Shown: positions 42,526-52,665, numbered from the stretch's first letter. The stretch: DNA of 64,000 nucleotides from Oscillatoria sp. FACHB-1406 (GCF_014698145.1 NZ_JACJSM010000007.1:62001-126000); one strand, 5' to 3'. Translations and numbers: made by a program. The notes: generated by a model from the letters alone, not told the origin.

Positions 42526-43890
42526 TTGAACCCTACGCCCTCCCCCTCAGAAACCCACTTCAACCAAGCTAAAGCTAGCTTGCAACAATCGCTGTCTTGG
42601 TACTCGAGTTTTCGCCGCCACGGAAAGCGCGCCCCCAGTCCAGAACTGCAATCCGCCGTGCGCGGCGAACTACAAGCGATTAAATCCGCCCTCGACAAAC
42701 TCGAGCGCAACGCCATCTGCATCGCTGCCTTCGGACTCGTCAGTCGGGGCAAATCTGCGGTGGTTAACGCCTTAGTCGGGCAAAAACTGCTGCCTACAGG
42801 GCCTTTGCACGGCGTAACGCGCTATCCCAAGTCTGTGCGTTGGGTTCCGACGGGTGGAAAGGTGCAGGTAGAACTCATCGATACGCCGGGATTGGATGAA
42901 ATTGAAGGCGAAGCGCGGGCGCAAATGGCACGGGAGGTGGCACAGCAAGCCGATTTGATCTTATTTGTGGTGGCGGGCGATATGACGCGCACGGAATACG
43001 AGGCTTTGTGCGAGTTGCGCCGTAACTCTAAGCCGATTATTTTGGTATTTAATAAAACAGATTTGTATCCCGATCGCGATCGCGAAGCCATCTACAACCA
43101 ACTCTGCCAACTTCGCCAACCCGGAAACACGCCCGCATCTGTTCTGCTTTCGAGTGGAGAAATCGTGCGCGTCGCCGCCGAACCTTCCCCCGTACAAGTG
43201 CGCGTAGAATGGCCCGATGGGCGTGTTAGTTATGAATGGGAAAGTCCGCCGCCACAAATCGACGAACTGCGTCAAAAAATATTGGAAATTTTAAATCGGG
43301 AAGGGCGTTCTCTTCTGGCACTCAATGCCCTTTTTCAAGCCAAACAAGCCTCGGAAGTTTTAGCGAAAAAAACATTAGAATTGCGATCCACCGAAGCTGA
43401 AGAAATTGTTTGGAATTATGCGAAATATAAAGCCCTCGCTGTATCGCTCAATCCGATCGCGCTTTTGGATGTTGCGGGGGGAGTTGTCGCCGATCTCGCC
43501 TTAATTCGCTCTCTCGCGCGCTTGTATGGTTTGCCGATGACCAGTTTTGAAGCCGGGAAACTTTGGCAAAAAATCATTTTTAGTTCCGGGGGTTTGTTGC
43601 TCGGAGAAATGGGAAGTAGTGTTGTGATGGGATTGGGAAAAAGTGCCGCTGCTGCCCAAAGTGTGTTTGAAAGTCCCGGCGCGATCGCTTCCTATGCTAC
43701 CACGGCTGCGGCTCAAGGCGCGATCGCGGGTTATGGCGCTTATGCCGTTGGACAAGCCGCGCGAGAATACCTCCAACAAGGCTGTTCTTGGGGATCTTTG
43801 GGGCCGAGTACCGTCATTGAAAATATTCTCAAAAGCGTTAGTTCCGATACGATTCTTTATCGCTTGCGAGACGAATTAAAGGCTGGGTAA
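42526..43890 (+). CDS. Membrane-associated GTPase with a C-terminal DUF697-like region
   Basis: 454 residues. Small GTPase core at about 60-210: P-loop GLVSRGKSAVVNA (about 69-81), switch DTPGLDEI, NKTD specificity motif (VFNKTDL). The C-terminal half contains two or three hydrophobic helices (about 305-320, 360-380, 395-415), matching the DUF697 membrane region found on cyanobacterial Era-like GTPases. Start: I accept the TTG at 42526 (then NPTPSPSETHFN) because no in-frame ATG is nearby; the ATG at 42504 is in a different frame. GTPases of this sort are thought to act in envelope or thylakoid organisation. Not part of a clear operon. Confidence 0.85.
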   Translation: MNPTPSPSETHFNQAKASLQQSLSWYSSFRRHGKRAPSPELQSAVRGELQAIKSALDKLERNAICIAAFGLVSRGKSAVVNALVGQKLLPTGPLHGVTRYPKSVRWVPTGGKVQVELIDTPGLDEIEGEARAQMAREVAQQADLILFVVAGDMTRTEYEALCELRRNSKPIILVFNKTDLYPDRDREAIYNQLCQLRQPGNTPASVLLSSGEIVRVAAEPSPVQVRVEWPDGRVSYEWESPPPQIDELRQKILEILNREGRSLLALNALFQAKQASEVLAKKTLELRSTEAEEIVWNYAKYKALAVSLNPIALLDVAGGVVADLALIRSLARLYGLPMTSFEAGKLWQKIIFSSGGLLLGEMGSSVVMGLGKSAAAAQSVFESPGAIASYATTAAAQGAIAGYGAYAVGQAAREYLQQGCSWGSLGPSTVIENILKSVSSDTILYRLRDELKAG

Positions 43891-44028
43891 ATCAAGCTTT
43901 AACATTGCAAATTTCTAGAGCAAGTTGAGCCTGTCTGCCAGATGCTATGCTAGGTATAGCAACGCGATTGGGGTAAAGCTTACCCGCAATCGAGCGCGAT
44001 CGATAAAAAGATTAATAATTGTGGCAAT

Positions 44029-45255
44029 ATGAGTCAGCCTCGCCTCCTCTCTTTTACCCTTGACAATTGGACTGCTTTAGGCGGTCGAGTGTCTGTATCT
44101 CTCGTCGATCGCGTTGCTGTATTAGTTGGCAGAAATGGGGCAGGAAAATCAGCGATTCTTGAAGGCTTTGAAGCGATTTCCTCATGCGCGATTGGGAGAA
44201 CTAACCGGCGCTTGTCACGAGACAACGATAGCATTCCTCGAATGTTGGAGATTGAGATATTAACACCAAGCGAGCGTCATCTTAGATATCAATACGAACT
44301 TATAATTTCGCCAACTTTTATTGAAGACAGCGATTTCACAGAACTGGATGAATCCGATAACGATAATGTAGAGGAAAATTCGTTTTCTTGGAATGAATGC
44401 TGTCAGTATCTTGATGGAAAGCAAGAATTTCTCTGGGAAACTCAGGCGGGAATAACGACCTTACACAATAGTGAAAATCCCATCATTACTATACTGGGAA
44501 ATATGACCTCGCTTCGACAATCGAATCTCCCAGAAAACTCACAACTCAAGCTACCTGTAGAGATGCAATGGGTCTATGCTGTTTTAAAGGGAGTTCGTAT
44601 TCTGGGTAAAGCTTCTATCCGTCAAACCTTAAGAAGGCGACCCTCTTTCTTAAAAGTTTCCAGCAAAGGAATTTCTTCAGGGATTTCGGGATTAGCAGAT
44701 AGCCTCACTCGTAAAGTTATTCGCCGTATTGAAAAAAATAAAGAGGATCTCGACGAACTAGAAAACGTTTGTCAACGAGTTGGGCTGGGAAACAAAATAA
44801 CAGTTCAAAAATTTGTCCTTAGCGAAGAAAGCTTAGATAAGAAGACCTTTGTTGATGAAGAGTATGTCTCTTCCGTATTGCTCGATGGAGTCAATTTTGG
44901 CTTGCTTTCTGAAGGTACATTACGAGTTTTATCTATTATCATAGAAATAATTTCGCCTTATCCTAATGCAACGACTATTCTTGAAGAGCCAGAGACACAA
45001 ATTCATCCCTTAATGTTAGAAAAGTTACTCAACGAACTGGAAACCTATACGTTTGAGGATAACTTAATTCTTTCAACTCATTCACCTCAAGTCGTCGCCT
45101 GGACGATCCCCGAAAGAATTCATTTAGTTTACCGAAAAACCGGACGTACCACTGTTCGCAAACTACAAGAGGAAGAAATTGAAAAAGTTGTTGCTTACCT
45201 CAGCGAAGAGGGAGATTTAGGCGACTGGCTATATAGTGGTATTCTCGATGAGTAG
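44029..45255 (+). CDS. AAA-family ATPase, OLD/RecF-like (defence-type)
   Basis: 408 residues. Single ABC/SMC-like ATPase module with Walker A GRNGAGKS (34-41), a long coiled middle (about 110-290) and a C-terminal half with signature LLSEGTLRVL, Walker B ILEEPETQIHP and the switch histidine LSTHSPQVV. Architecture is that of an AAA_21/OLD ATPase without its own nuclease. The nuclease-like partner is the next gene, whose ATG overlaps this stop as ATGAGTAG. Such ATPase plus DUF4276 (TOPRIM-like) pairs occur in phage-defence islands. The gene is A/T-richer and has few HIP1 sites, unlike the neighbours, which suggests recent acquisition. Confidence 0.85.
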   Translation: MSQPRLLSFTLDNWTALGGRVSVSLVDRVAVLVGRNGAGKSAILEGFEAISSCAIGRTNRRLSRDNDSIPRMLEIEILTPSERHLRYQYELIISPTFIEDSDFTELDESDNDNVEENSFSWNECCQYLDGKQEFLWETQAGITTLHNSENPIITILGNMTSLRQSNLPENSQLKLPVEMQWVYAVLKGVRILGKASIRQTLRRRPSFLKVSSKGISSGISGLADSLTRKVIRRIEKNKEDLDELENVCQRVGLGNKITVQKFVLSEESLDKKTFVDEEYVSSVLLDGVNFGLLSEGTLRVLSIIIEIISPYPNATTILEEPETQIHPLMLEKLLNELETYTFEDNLILSTHSPQVVAWTIPERIHLVYRKTGRTTVRKLQEEEIEKVVAYLSEEGDLGDWLYSGILDE

Positions 45256-45823
45256 CTCCATCATTGGCATCATTGCTGAAGATCGTACTGACTGCGATGC
45301 AATTCGTAAGATCGTGCAGCGCGTACTCGGTACAAATATCGGAACAAAACTGTGGGCATCTAAAGGATGCAGTACCTTAAAGAGAAAGCTATCAGCAAAG
45401 CTTGATGTTTTATCTAGGGAGGGATGTAACGCTTTTATTATTATTCACGATCTAGATCGCAATCCGCAAAATAATTCGCTTAATGATGAAGGAACGCTGC
45501 GCAAAAAGCTGGAAGATGCCTCCTCGGCAATCAAGAATACAAAAAAACATATCTGCATTCCCATTGAAGAATTAGAAGCTTGGTTTTGGGCTGACCCAGA
45601 GGTTATTAAATATGTGGGTAGAGGAAAGGGAGAAGCTAGTAACAATCCTCATTTAATTGTTAAACCGAAAGAACAATTGATAAAGTTATCAGGAGATGAA
45701 AAGCGAAAACCTCGTTATAGCACCAATATGAATGTAGAGTTGGCAGAACGGCTAGATTTGCAGCTATGCTCGCAGCGCTGTGTTTCGTTTGAAAAATTTC
45801 TTGACTTTCTCCACTCTTTATGA
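45248..45823 (+). CDS. DUF4276-like (TOPRIM-fold) partner of the AAA ATPase
   Basis: 191 residues from the ATG at 45248, which overlaps the ATPase stop by 8 bases (ATGAGTAG); a few residues upstream in frame (MVFS) come from the ATPase gene and are excluded. Motifs resemble the TOPRIM/DUF4276 fold: an acidic strand IGIIAEDRTD with Glu11, a DxD turn HDLDRNP (Asp68, Asp70), and the strongly conserved PIEELEAWFWADPE (Glu107-Glu110). Together with the AAA protein it would form an OLD-like two-subunit nuclease or NTP-dependent toxin. Function is inference. Confidence 0.7.
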   Translation: MSSSIIGIIAEDRTDCDAIRKIVQRVLGTNIGTKLWASKGCSTLKRKLSAKLDVLSREGCNAFIIIHDLDRNPQNNSLNDEGTLRKKLEDASSAIKNTKKHICIPIEELEAWFWADPEVIKYVGRGKGEASNNPHLIVKPKEQLIKLSGDEKRKPRYSTNMNVELAERLDLQLCSQRCVSFEKFLDFLHSL

Positions 45824-45942
45824 AAGTGTTTTGAAGAGAAAACAATTCTCTGTCTGAGACTGCAACAATTTTACTAAAGCTGGGTTGCGAAAAACATTCT
45901 CTCGATCGCGCCGCCAATATTGATGGGCGAGTTCGTCCTTCC

Positions 45943-46743
45943 TCATTCAAACTTGACTTTATACAAGTCAAATAACTCACCCGGTTTCCGCTTGAGAATC
46001 TTTGCCCCAGCCGCCGAGATCGCCTTTTCCCATTCGGCGAGCGGTTCGAGAAACACTTCCGCCCCTAAATAAGTTTCCAAAACTGCCCAATCTTCCGATG
46101 AAGGTTGTTCCGGATTGAGGAGATCGAACACAAAAATACCCTCGGGTTTGAGAACTTTTTTAACCGCTTCCATTACGGTTTTCCAATAGCTCGGCGGATA
46201 ATAACAACTCCATCCCGTCGCGATCGCAACGTCAAAGAAATTAGCCTCATAATTCAACTGGTGCGCGGGCGCTAAAACCGTCCCCTTAAACAGTTTAGAA
46301 TTGAGTTGCGAGCCTCGCGATTTCAACATCTCCACCGCCGTCGCGCTCACATCTTGTCCGTAAAAATACGCCTGCCAGTCCCGCCAGGGATAAATTAAAA
46401 AACTCGCACCGCAGCCCAAATCCAAGCAGCGTTGATTTTTCTTCGGTTGGGCGAGTTCCCAAAACGGCGAAGCTAACTTTGCATCCAGCAAACCGCCCGC
46501 CCATTCTTCATAAATCGGCATTGCCTGTACTTCCTCGGGTAGAGTAAGGGGTTGGTTGCGATACTGGCGCTCGAAGCGTGCGGCGACGGCAGTTAGGCGC
46601 GCGCCTTCATCAGCAGTAGCAGATTGGGGCAGGCGCATTTCATCGGGCTTGGACATTGGCTTTGGGGCAGGATTGCTAGGGTTGTGTTCCGTTCGGCGCG
46701 CGTTGCTGCTGCGTCCCGAGCGCGCGTATCGAGGAATGGACAT
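45943..46743 (-). CDS. Class I SAM-dependent methyltransferase
   Basis: 266 residues. Rossmann-like methyltransferase core at about 95-230: motif I LDLGCGASFLIYP (about 108-120), acidic loop end GQDVSA, motif II/III NFFDVAIATGWSCYY and VLKPEGIFVFDLL. The N-terminal 60 residues are basic and variable; an internal ATG at 46656 (MSKPDEMRLPQS) may be the true start, since a residue stretch PRYARSGRSSNARRTEHN before it is compositionally odd. Such enzymes methylate small molecules or proteins; the substrate cannot be told. It converges on the AAA/DUF4276 pair and is divergent from the first cyclase gene. Confidence 0.82.
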   Translation of the reverse strand: MSIPRYARSGRSSNARRTEHNPSNPAPKPMSKPDEMRLPQSATADEGARLTAVAARFERQYRNQPLTLPEEVQAMPIYEEWAGGLLDAKLASPFWELAQPKKNQRCLDLGCGASFLIYPWRDWQAYFYGQDVSATAVEMLKSRGSQLNSKLFKGTVLAPAHQLNYEANFFDVAIATGWSCYYPPSYWKTVMEAVKKVLKPEGIFVFDLLNPEQPSSEDWAVLETYLGAEVFLEPLAEWEKAISAAGAKILKRKPGELFDLYKVKFE

Positions 46744-46915
46744 TGAGGGGCTGCAAAGTTTAACATCGAAGAAGTACCTATTCAGCCTTCACAAGATTTT
46801 ACTCGTTCTTTGCATAATCTTACAGATAGGTAAAGTTCCATCTTGAAATAAGTTTGAAAAACCTCATCAGCGCGATCGCGCTCGAAGTCTCGCTAAATCT
46901 TCCCCTATTGCCCTC

Positions 46916-48982
46916 ATGTCGCTCGAATTAGCTCGGCGTTCCGTTAGTACGATTCTCGGCAGGGTTCCCTTGCGCGTCCTCCTCGTCCTTCCTTTTGTGG
47001 TTCAAATTTTTGGGGCGGTGGGACTGGTGGGATATCTCTCGTTTAAAAGCGGTCAGAAAGCTGTAAACGATGTAGCGATGCAGTTGCGCGGCGAAGCCAC
47101 AAGCCGCGTCCAACAGCACCTCCAAAGTTACCTCGACGCGCCTCGCCTGCTGGCCCAACACAATGCCCGAGTTGCCAAACTCGGGGATTTAAATTTTGAG
47201 AAGATACGCGCCTCAGAACTCTATTTGTGGCAGCAACTTCAACTGTACAATTCGATTTATGCAACCTATCTAGGGAATTCGCAAGGACAATTTATTTATG
47301 TGAAGCGGGAAGAAGACGGACGCTATACGGCGAAATCCGTCGAACAAGCGCCGGAGCGAAAAATCTACCCGCTCGATGAGAAAGGTCAACGCATAGAATG
47401 GCGCGGCAGCGAAAAATACGATCCCAGAACCCGGCCTTGGTATATCAAGACGGTAGAAACCAAGCGTACCAATTGGAGCGATATTTATACGTTTGCGGGG
47501 GGAGAGTTGGGAATAACGGCTTCGGAGCCGTTCTACGATGCGAGCGGAGAGTTTCGCGGCGCGCTGGGGGTCGATTTGATTCTAACTTCAATCGGGGATT
47601 TTTTAAAAACGATCGCGATTAGCCCCCACGCTCAATTGCTGATTGTGGAACGATCTGGGGGACTGGTAGCGACTTCTACGGGCGAACATCCGTTCGTGCA
47701 AGAGCCAGGAAGTAAGGACGCGAAACGGATTAACGCGACCGACAGTCAAAATCCGCTGACGCGAGCGACGGCTCGGTACTTACAGGAAGAATACGGCGGG
47801 TTTAGCAAGCTTTCAAGCCGGGTGCAACTCGACTTCCCTTTTGAAGGCGAGCGACAATACGTGCAGGTGATGCCCTATCGAGATAAATACGGACTCGACT
47901 GGTTGATTGTGGTGGTTGTACCGGAACGGGATTTCATGGGGCAGATTTACGCCAATACGCGCGCGACGATCGCGTTGTGCTTGGTGGCGCTGGCAATTGC
48001 AACGGCGGTGGGCTTGCTGACGGCACATTGGTTGGTGACTCCGATCGCGCGCTTGGTGGAAGCAACGCGATCGCTGGCTAACGGCGATCTCGACAAAACC
48101 GTCGAAGAGGGAAACGCGCGAGAAATTAAACTCTTAGCGAGTTCCTTCAACAGCATGGCCGCTCAGTTACAAGAGTCCTTTTATGCCCTAGAAATGGCAA
48201 ATGCCGAACTCGAAGAACGAGTGCGGGAACGAACTTCTGCCCTAGCTGTCGAACAAGAAAAGTCCGAGCGATTGTTGCTCAATATTTTGCCAGCGACGAT
48301 CGTCGAGCGACTCAAACAGAGTCAGAGCGCGCACTCCAAAGGGTCTACCGCGCGGATTGCGGAACATTTTGAAGAAGTCACCATCTTATTCGCCGATATC
48401 GTCGGCTTTACACCTCTATCTGCTCGCTTAAAACCCATCGAACTGGTTAATTTACTCAACGATATGTTTTCAATTTTCGATGCCTTAGCCGAACACTACG
48501 GTCTAGAAAAAATCAAAACGATTGGCGATGCTTATATGGTAGCGGCAGGACTTCCCGTTCCTGTACCCGATCGCGTCGAAGCGATCGCGGATATGGCCCT
48601 CGATATGCTCGTTGCCGTCGCTCGCTTCAACCGCGAGCGCAATGAAAACTTTCAAATTCGCATCGGCATTAACACCGGCTCGGTTGTCGCCGGAGTCATC
48701 GGCACGAAAAAATTCATCTACGACCTTTGGGGCGATGCCGTCAACGTGGCTTCGCGCATGGAATCTTCAGGCGAACCGGGAGCGATTCAAGTCACCGCAG
48801 CAACCCGCGATCGGCTCGAAGGTCGCTTCGTTCTCGAAGAACGCGGTATTGTCAATGTCAAAGGTAAAGGAGCAATGAAAACCTATTGGCTGCGGGAGCG
48901 AAGGTTGCCGCCCCACAAGTCCGCACTCTCCTCGCTCTCGAGTGCCAGTCTGCGGACCGAAGTCGATCTGCATCACAAGTAA
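46916..48982 (+). CDS. Cache-HAMP class III adenylate cyclase
   Basis: 688 residues. One N-terminal helix (about 22-41), an extracellular double Cache-type sensor (about 45-340), a second helix (about 346-368), HAMP (about 370-425), a short coiled coil, and a class III cyclase domain (about 470-655). Metal-binding aspartates are in TILFADIVGFT and GDAYMVA; the base-selecting lysine is in KIKTIGDAYM and an Asp in YDLWGDAVNVASRMES, which favours ATP over GTP. So it probably makes cAMP in response to an outside ligand. A second cyclase of the same sensor type follows after 305 bases; the pair looks like a tandem duplication with later divergence. Confidence 0.9.
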   Translation: MSLELARRSVSTILGRVPLRVLLVLPFVVQIFGAVGLVGYLSFKSGQKAVNDVAMQLRGEATSRVQQHLQSYLDAPRLLAQHNARVAKLGDLNFEKIRASELYLWQQLQLYNSIYATYLGNSQGQFIYVKREEDGRYTAKSVEQAPERKIYPLDEKGQRIEWRGSEKYDPRTRPWYIKTVETKRTNWSDIYTFAGGELGITASEPFYDASGEFRGALGVDLILTSIGDFLKTIAISPHAQLLIVERSGGLVATSTGEHPFVQEPGSKDAKRINATDSQNPLTRATARYLQEEYGGFSKLSSRVQLDFPFEGERQYVQVMPYRDKYGLDWLIVVVVPERDFMGQIYANTRATIALCLVALAIATAVGLLTAHWLVTPIARLVEATRSLANGDLDKTVEEGNAREIKLLASSFNSMAAQLQESFYALEMANAELEERVRERTSALAVEQEKSERLLLNILPATIVERLKQSQSAHSKGSTARIAEHFEEVTILFADIVGFTPLSARLKPIELVNLLNDMFSIFDALAEHYGLEKIKTIGDAYMVAAGLPVPVPDRVEAIADMALDMLVAVARFNRERNENFQIRIGINTGSVVAGVIGTKKFIYDLWGDAVNVASRMESSGEPGAIQVTAATRDRLEGRFVLEERGIVNVKGKGAMKTYWLRERRLPPHKSALSSLSSASLRTEVDLHHK

Positions 48983-49287
48983 AATGCTCTGCTTGCGCTA
49001 TCTTGGAGTGACAAGTATTTTTGCACGGGGCGCGTTCAAACGCATTATCTCCTCCCTTACAATCTACCCAAGTGCGAGAGCCGACTTCGGACTCGCAAGC
49101 GATTCCCTCCGCTGCAAATCCACTCGATTCAAAATCGTTGCAATGTACTCCAGTCAAGCGTTGCGAACTTTGAAGAGTCAGCTTTTACACTTTGCTTTCT
49201 GCTAAAGCCGTACCAGGGTGTGCCTACCATCTCGAGTCATTTTTTTGGGAACTGTAAGCCGATAATTAGGCAGGCACTACATACATT
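48983..49287. other. Intergenic region between the two cyclase genes
   Basis: 305 bases with no supported gene and no strong hairpin. It holds the promoter of the second cyclase gene. It has no visible similarity to the upstream gap of the first cyclase, so the duplication did not copy the leader. Confidence 0.6.
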
Positions 49288-52200
49288 ATGGTGGCAACAT
49301 TGACCCGACCCTTTCAGCGCGCGCTCGCTAAAGTGCTTGGAAAGACTAATCTTCCTACTATTTTAACCGTTCTCCCGATCTTGCAACTCGTCGGTGCAAC
49401 CGGTATCGTGAGCTATCTTTTTTGGCAGCACCGTCAGGCGCTCGTGCGCGAAGTCGCCATCCATTGGGCAGATGAAGCGAGCGAGCGAATAGAGTTTCGC
49501 CTCAAAACTTATCTGAGGGAGCCTCACCTGCTCAATCAAAGCAGCAAGAACGCGATCGCACAAGGGGTTTTTGACTCGAACGATTCGGCTCGCCTCAAAC
49601 GCTTTCTACAGCAACAACTACTCGCGTTTGAGTCGATCGGTTCTACAGGCTGGTGTAGCGCGCGAGGTGGCGCTTTGTACGTTAGCAAGGACGAGGCAGC
49701 AGGGAAGACAGATCCGCTCGATTCCGCTCAATTTTGCAATTCCTACAAAACAACCCAGACGGCGAATAAACCGATGTGGGGACCGGTGCATTTCGAGAGA
49801 GAGCGGCAGCAACTTGCGATCGATGCGATTTTGCCCGTTTACGACGCGCGAGGGACTTTGTTGGGGGTACTGAATACGCCTTTGTATCTTTCGCACTTGG
49901 GGACATGGCTTTCTGACGTACAGAGCGACCATTCGTCGCGGAGTTTTCTTGTCGATCGCGACGGACGGACGATCGCGAGTTCGGATAGCTCTAATTCTGC
50001 CAATTCACAACTGAGTTTAGCAATTGAGAGCGACGACCGCTTAGTCCGAGAAGCATCGTTACAACTGATCCGACATTTTTCCGAGATCGCCGGACTCCAG
50101 GAGGCTCGCCAATTAGAAGTTGACATCGACGGGCAGCACTATTTCGTGCGCGTGTCTCCCTTCCACGAAGAACGCGGCCTCGATTGGTCGATTGTTACTC
50201 TCATTCCTATATCCGATTTTGCGAATATGACGGGCAGTCGGGCCATCAATGCGATCGCGTTATGTCTTTTGGGCATCGGCATCGCCACAGTCAGCGGCAT
50301 CCTCACGGCTCGCTGGATAGTACGACCGATCCGCCGCCTCAATACTTCTGCCCGAAACTTAGCGCGGGGAAAATGGAACGAATCGGTAAGCGTCGAAGGT
50401 CTTAATGAGGTGGGACAACTGGCGCGATCGTTCAACTTGATGGCGAAAAAGTTACAAAGTTCCTTTACCGCCCTCGAACGACAAAATAAGGACTTGCATC
50501 GCCTCAGTGACGAACGGCAGAGCGTTAACGACGAGTTGCAGCGCGTCAATGCCGAATTACAGCGCCTCGACCGCCTCAAAGATGAGTTTCTCGCGACCAT
50601 TTCCCACGAATTGCGCACCCCTCTCAATGGCATGGTAGGGTTAGCCGAATCGACCATCGACAGCGCCGCCGGAGAACTATCTGCGCTCCAGCGCCAAAAT
50701 CTTCACGCCATTGTCAGCAGCGGCCACCGCCTCAGCAAGTTGGTTAATGAAATTCTCGATTTCTCGAAGCTCAAACATCACAAAGTCGAACTTCAACTCA
50801 AGCCCGTCGAAGTTTGCTCGATTGTCGAAGTCGTCTTAACGATTTGCAAAACCTTGGTAGGAGACAAACCGATACTGTTAACAAATGTCGTTCCCGAGGA
50901 TATTCCCCTCGCTTATGCGGACGAAAATCGCCTGCAACAAATTCTCTACAATCTGGTGGGGAATGCGATTAAGTTTACGGAGGCGGGAACGGTTCGGGTA
51001 GGAGCCGCTGTAGAGGAGGACGAATCGGAACGGGGCTACCGGATGTTGGCGATTGAGGTGAGCGATACTGGCATTGGTATTCCTGCCGAAAGTCGCGATC
51101 GCATCTTTAGTCCTTTCGAGCAAGCCGACGGTTCCACCGCACGTCCCTACGACGGAACGGGACTGGGGCTGACGATTACTCAGCAATTGGTAGAATTGCA
51201 CGGGGGAAGAGTTTGGGTCGAGTCGGAAGTGGGCTGCGGCTCTTGTTTTAAGTTTACGCTGCCGTTATTTGAATCGTGCGTTAGCTCGGAATTAAGTAAT
51301 TTTCCCTTGCCAATGCTCGCCCACGACCTCAATTTTTATCAGGCGGCGCGCAGCGTTGAGTTTGACCTCGAGCAGCCTAGCTCGAAGCGAGAACTTCTCG
51401 CCTCGGAACCGCCGGAAAACGGTAAGTTTCATATTCTTATCGTCGATGACGAACCGATTAATTTGCAAGTTCTCAACAGTCATCTTTCGCTGGCGAATTA
51501 TACGGTGACGCAAGCGCTGAACGGGGAACAAGCTTTAAAGGCGATCGCTAACGGACAGAGCTTCGATCTGATTATTCTCGATGTGATGATGCCTCGAATG
51601 TCGGGTTACGAAGTCTGCGCCAAAATTCGGGAACAATATCCCGCCCAGCAATTGCCGGTGGTAATGCTGACAGCGAAAGATCGCGTTTCCGATATTGTTA
51701 TGGGCTTTGGGTTTGGGGCGAACGATTATATTAGCAAGCCTTTTTCTAAGGATGAGTTATTGGCGCGAGTGAAATCGCATCTGGAATTGTCGCATATTAG
51801 TAAGGCTTACGGTCGTTTCGTTCCTCATGCGTTTATCGAGTTTTTACAGAAAGAAAGCATCGTTGATATTCAATTAGGCGATCGCGTCAGTAAAGAAATG
51901 GCGGTCATGTTTAGCGATATTCGCTCCTTTACCGCACTTTCAGAAAAAATGACCCCCCAAGAAAACTTCGATTTTGTCAATGCTTATTTGCGGAAAGTTT
52001 CGCCAAAAATTAGAGAGCATCGGGGCTTTATTGTCAAGTATTTAGGCGATGGAATGATGGCGGTTTTTCCGACGGGCGTAGATGATGCGATCGCGGCGGC
52101 GATTGACAAGCTGCATGAAGTCAATTCTTACAACGAAAAACGCAATCAACGCGGCGATAATGCCATTCAAGTCGGGATCGGCATTCACGTTGGTTTTATG

Positions 52201-52665
52201 ATGGTGGGAATGGTTGGGGAATACGAACGAATGCAGTGCGATGCCTTTTCTGACTGCGTGAATTTAGCCGCGCGCCTCGAAAGTTTGACCAAACTTTACG
52301 GCGTATCGCTGTTAATTTCTGAAGATACTTTAAATCGCTCCCAAGATGCCAGTCAATATCAATTACGTTTTCTCGATCGCGTCATCGTTCAAGGACGCAC
52401 CAAAACGACAGCAATTTACGAAGTTTTAGACGGCGAATCGGGGGAAAGTCGCCAGCTGAAATTAAAAACGCAGCTAGACTTTGAACGCGCGATCGATTGC
52501 TACCAAAAACGCCAACTCACCGAAGCCCAAACTCATTTTTATCGCGTCTTAGAAGTCAATCCAGAAGATCGCGTCGCAGCCCTCTATCTCGAACGCATTT
52601 ATCAATTCCTCGAACACGGCGTTCCCCTCGATTGGAACGGCGTTTGGAACTTACCGCAAAAATAA
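49288..52665 (+). CDS. Cache-HAMP hybrid histidine kinase with REC and cyclase domains
   Basis: 1125 residues. Sensor: helix (about 22-43), double Cache (about 48-305), helix (about 311-335), HAMP (335-390), coiled coil. Histidine kinase: phospho-acceptor FLATISHELRTPLNG (about 437-451), then HATPase with N box ENRLQQILYNLVGNAIKF, G1 DTGIGIP, F/G2 GTGLGLTI. A receiver domain (about 712-830) has DDEP and the phosphorylated aspartate in ILDVMMPRMSG. The C-terminal class III cyclase (about 860-1055) has AVMFSDIRSFT and VKYLGDGMMAVF. This resembles the Anabaena CyaC layout without GAF, linking phosphorelay to cAMP formation. Substrate preference is inferred from a lysine in FIVKYLGD. Confidence 0.92.
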   Translation: MVATLTRPFQRALAKVLGKTNLPTILTVLPILQLVGATGIVSYLFWQHRQALVREVAIHWADEASERIEFRLKTYLREPHLLNQSSKNAIAQGVFDSNDSARLKRFLQQQLLAFESIGSTGWCSARGGALYVSKDEAAGKTDPLDSAQFCNSYKTTQTANKPMWGPVHFERERQQLAIDAILPVYDARGTLLGVLNTPLYLSHLGTWLSDVQSDHSSRSFLVDRDGRTIASSDSSNSANSQLSLAIESDDRLVREASLQLIRHFSEIAGLQEARQLEVDIDGQHYFVRVSPFHEERGLDWSIVTLIPISDFANMTGSRAINAIALCLLGIGIATVSGILTARWIVRPIRRLNTSARNLARGKWNESVSVEGLNEVGQLARSFNLMAKKLQSSFTALERQNKDLHRLSDERQSVNDELQRVNAELQRLDRLKDEFLATISHELRTPLNGMVGLAESTIDSAAGELSALQRQNLHAIVSSGHRLSKLVNEILDFSKLKHHKVELQLKPVEVCSIVEVVLTICKTLVGDKPILLTNVVPEDIPLAYADENRLQQILYNLVGNAIKFTEAGTVRVGAAVEEDESERGYRMLAIEVSDTGIGIPAESRDRIFSPFEQADGSTARPYDGTGLGLTITQQLVELHGGRVWVESEVGCGSCFKFTLPLFESCVSSELSNFPLPMLAHDLNFYQAARSVEFDLEQPSSKRELLASEPPENGKFHILIVDDEPINLQVLNSHLSLANYTVTQALNGEQALKAIANGQSFDLIILDVMMPRMSGYEVCAKIREQYPAQQLPVVMLTAKDRVSDIVMGFGFGANDYISKPFSKDELLARVKSHLELSHISKAYGRFVPHAFIEFLQKESIVDIQLGDRVSKEMAVMFSDIRSFTALSEKMTPQENFDFVNAYLRKVSPKIREHRGFIVKYLGDGMMAVFPTGVDDAIAAAIDKLHEVNSYNEKRNQRGDNAIQVGIGIHVGFMMVGMVGEYERMQCDAFSDCVNLAARLESLTKLYGVSLLISEDTLNRSQDASQYQLRFLDRVIVQGRTKTTAIYEVLDGESGESRQLKLKTQLDFERAIDCYQKRQLTEAQTHFYRVLEVNPEDRVAALYLERIYQFLEHGVPLDWNGVWNLPQK

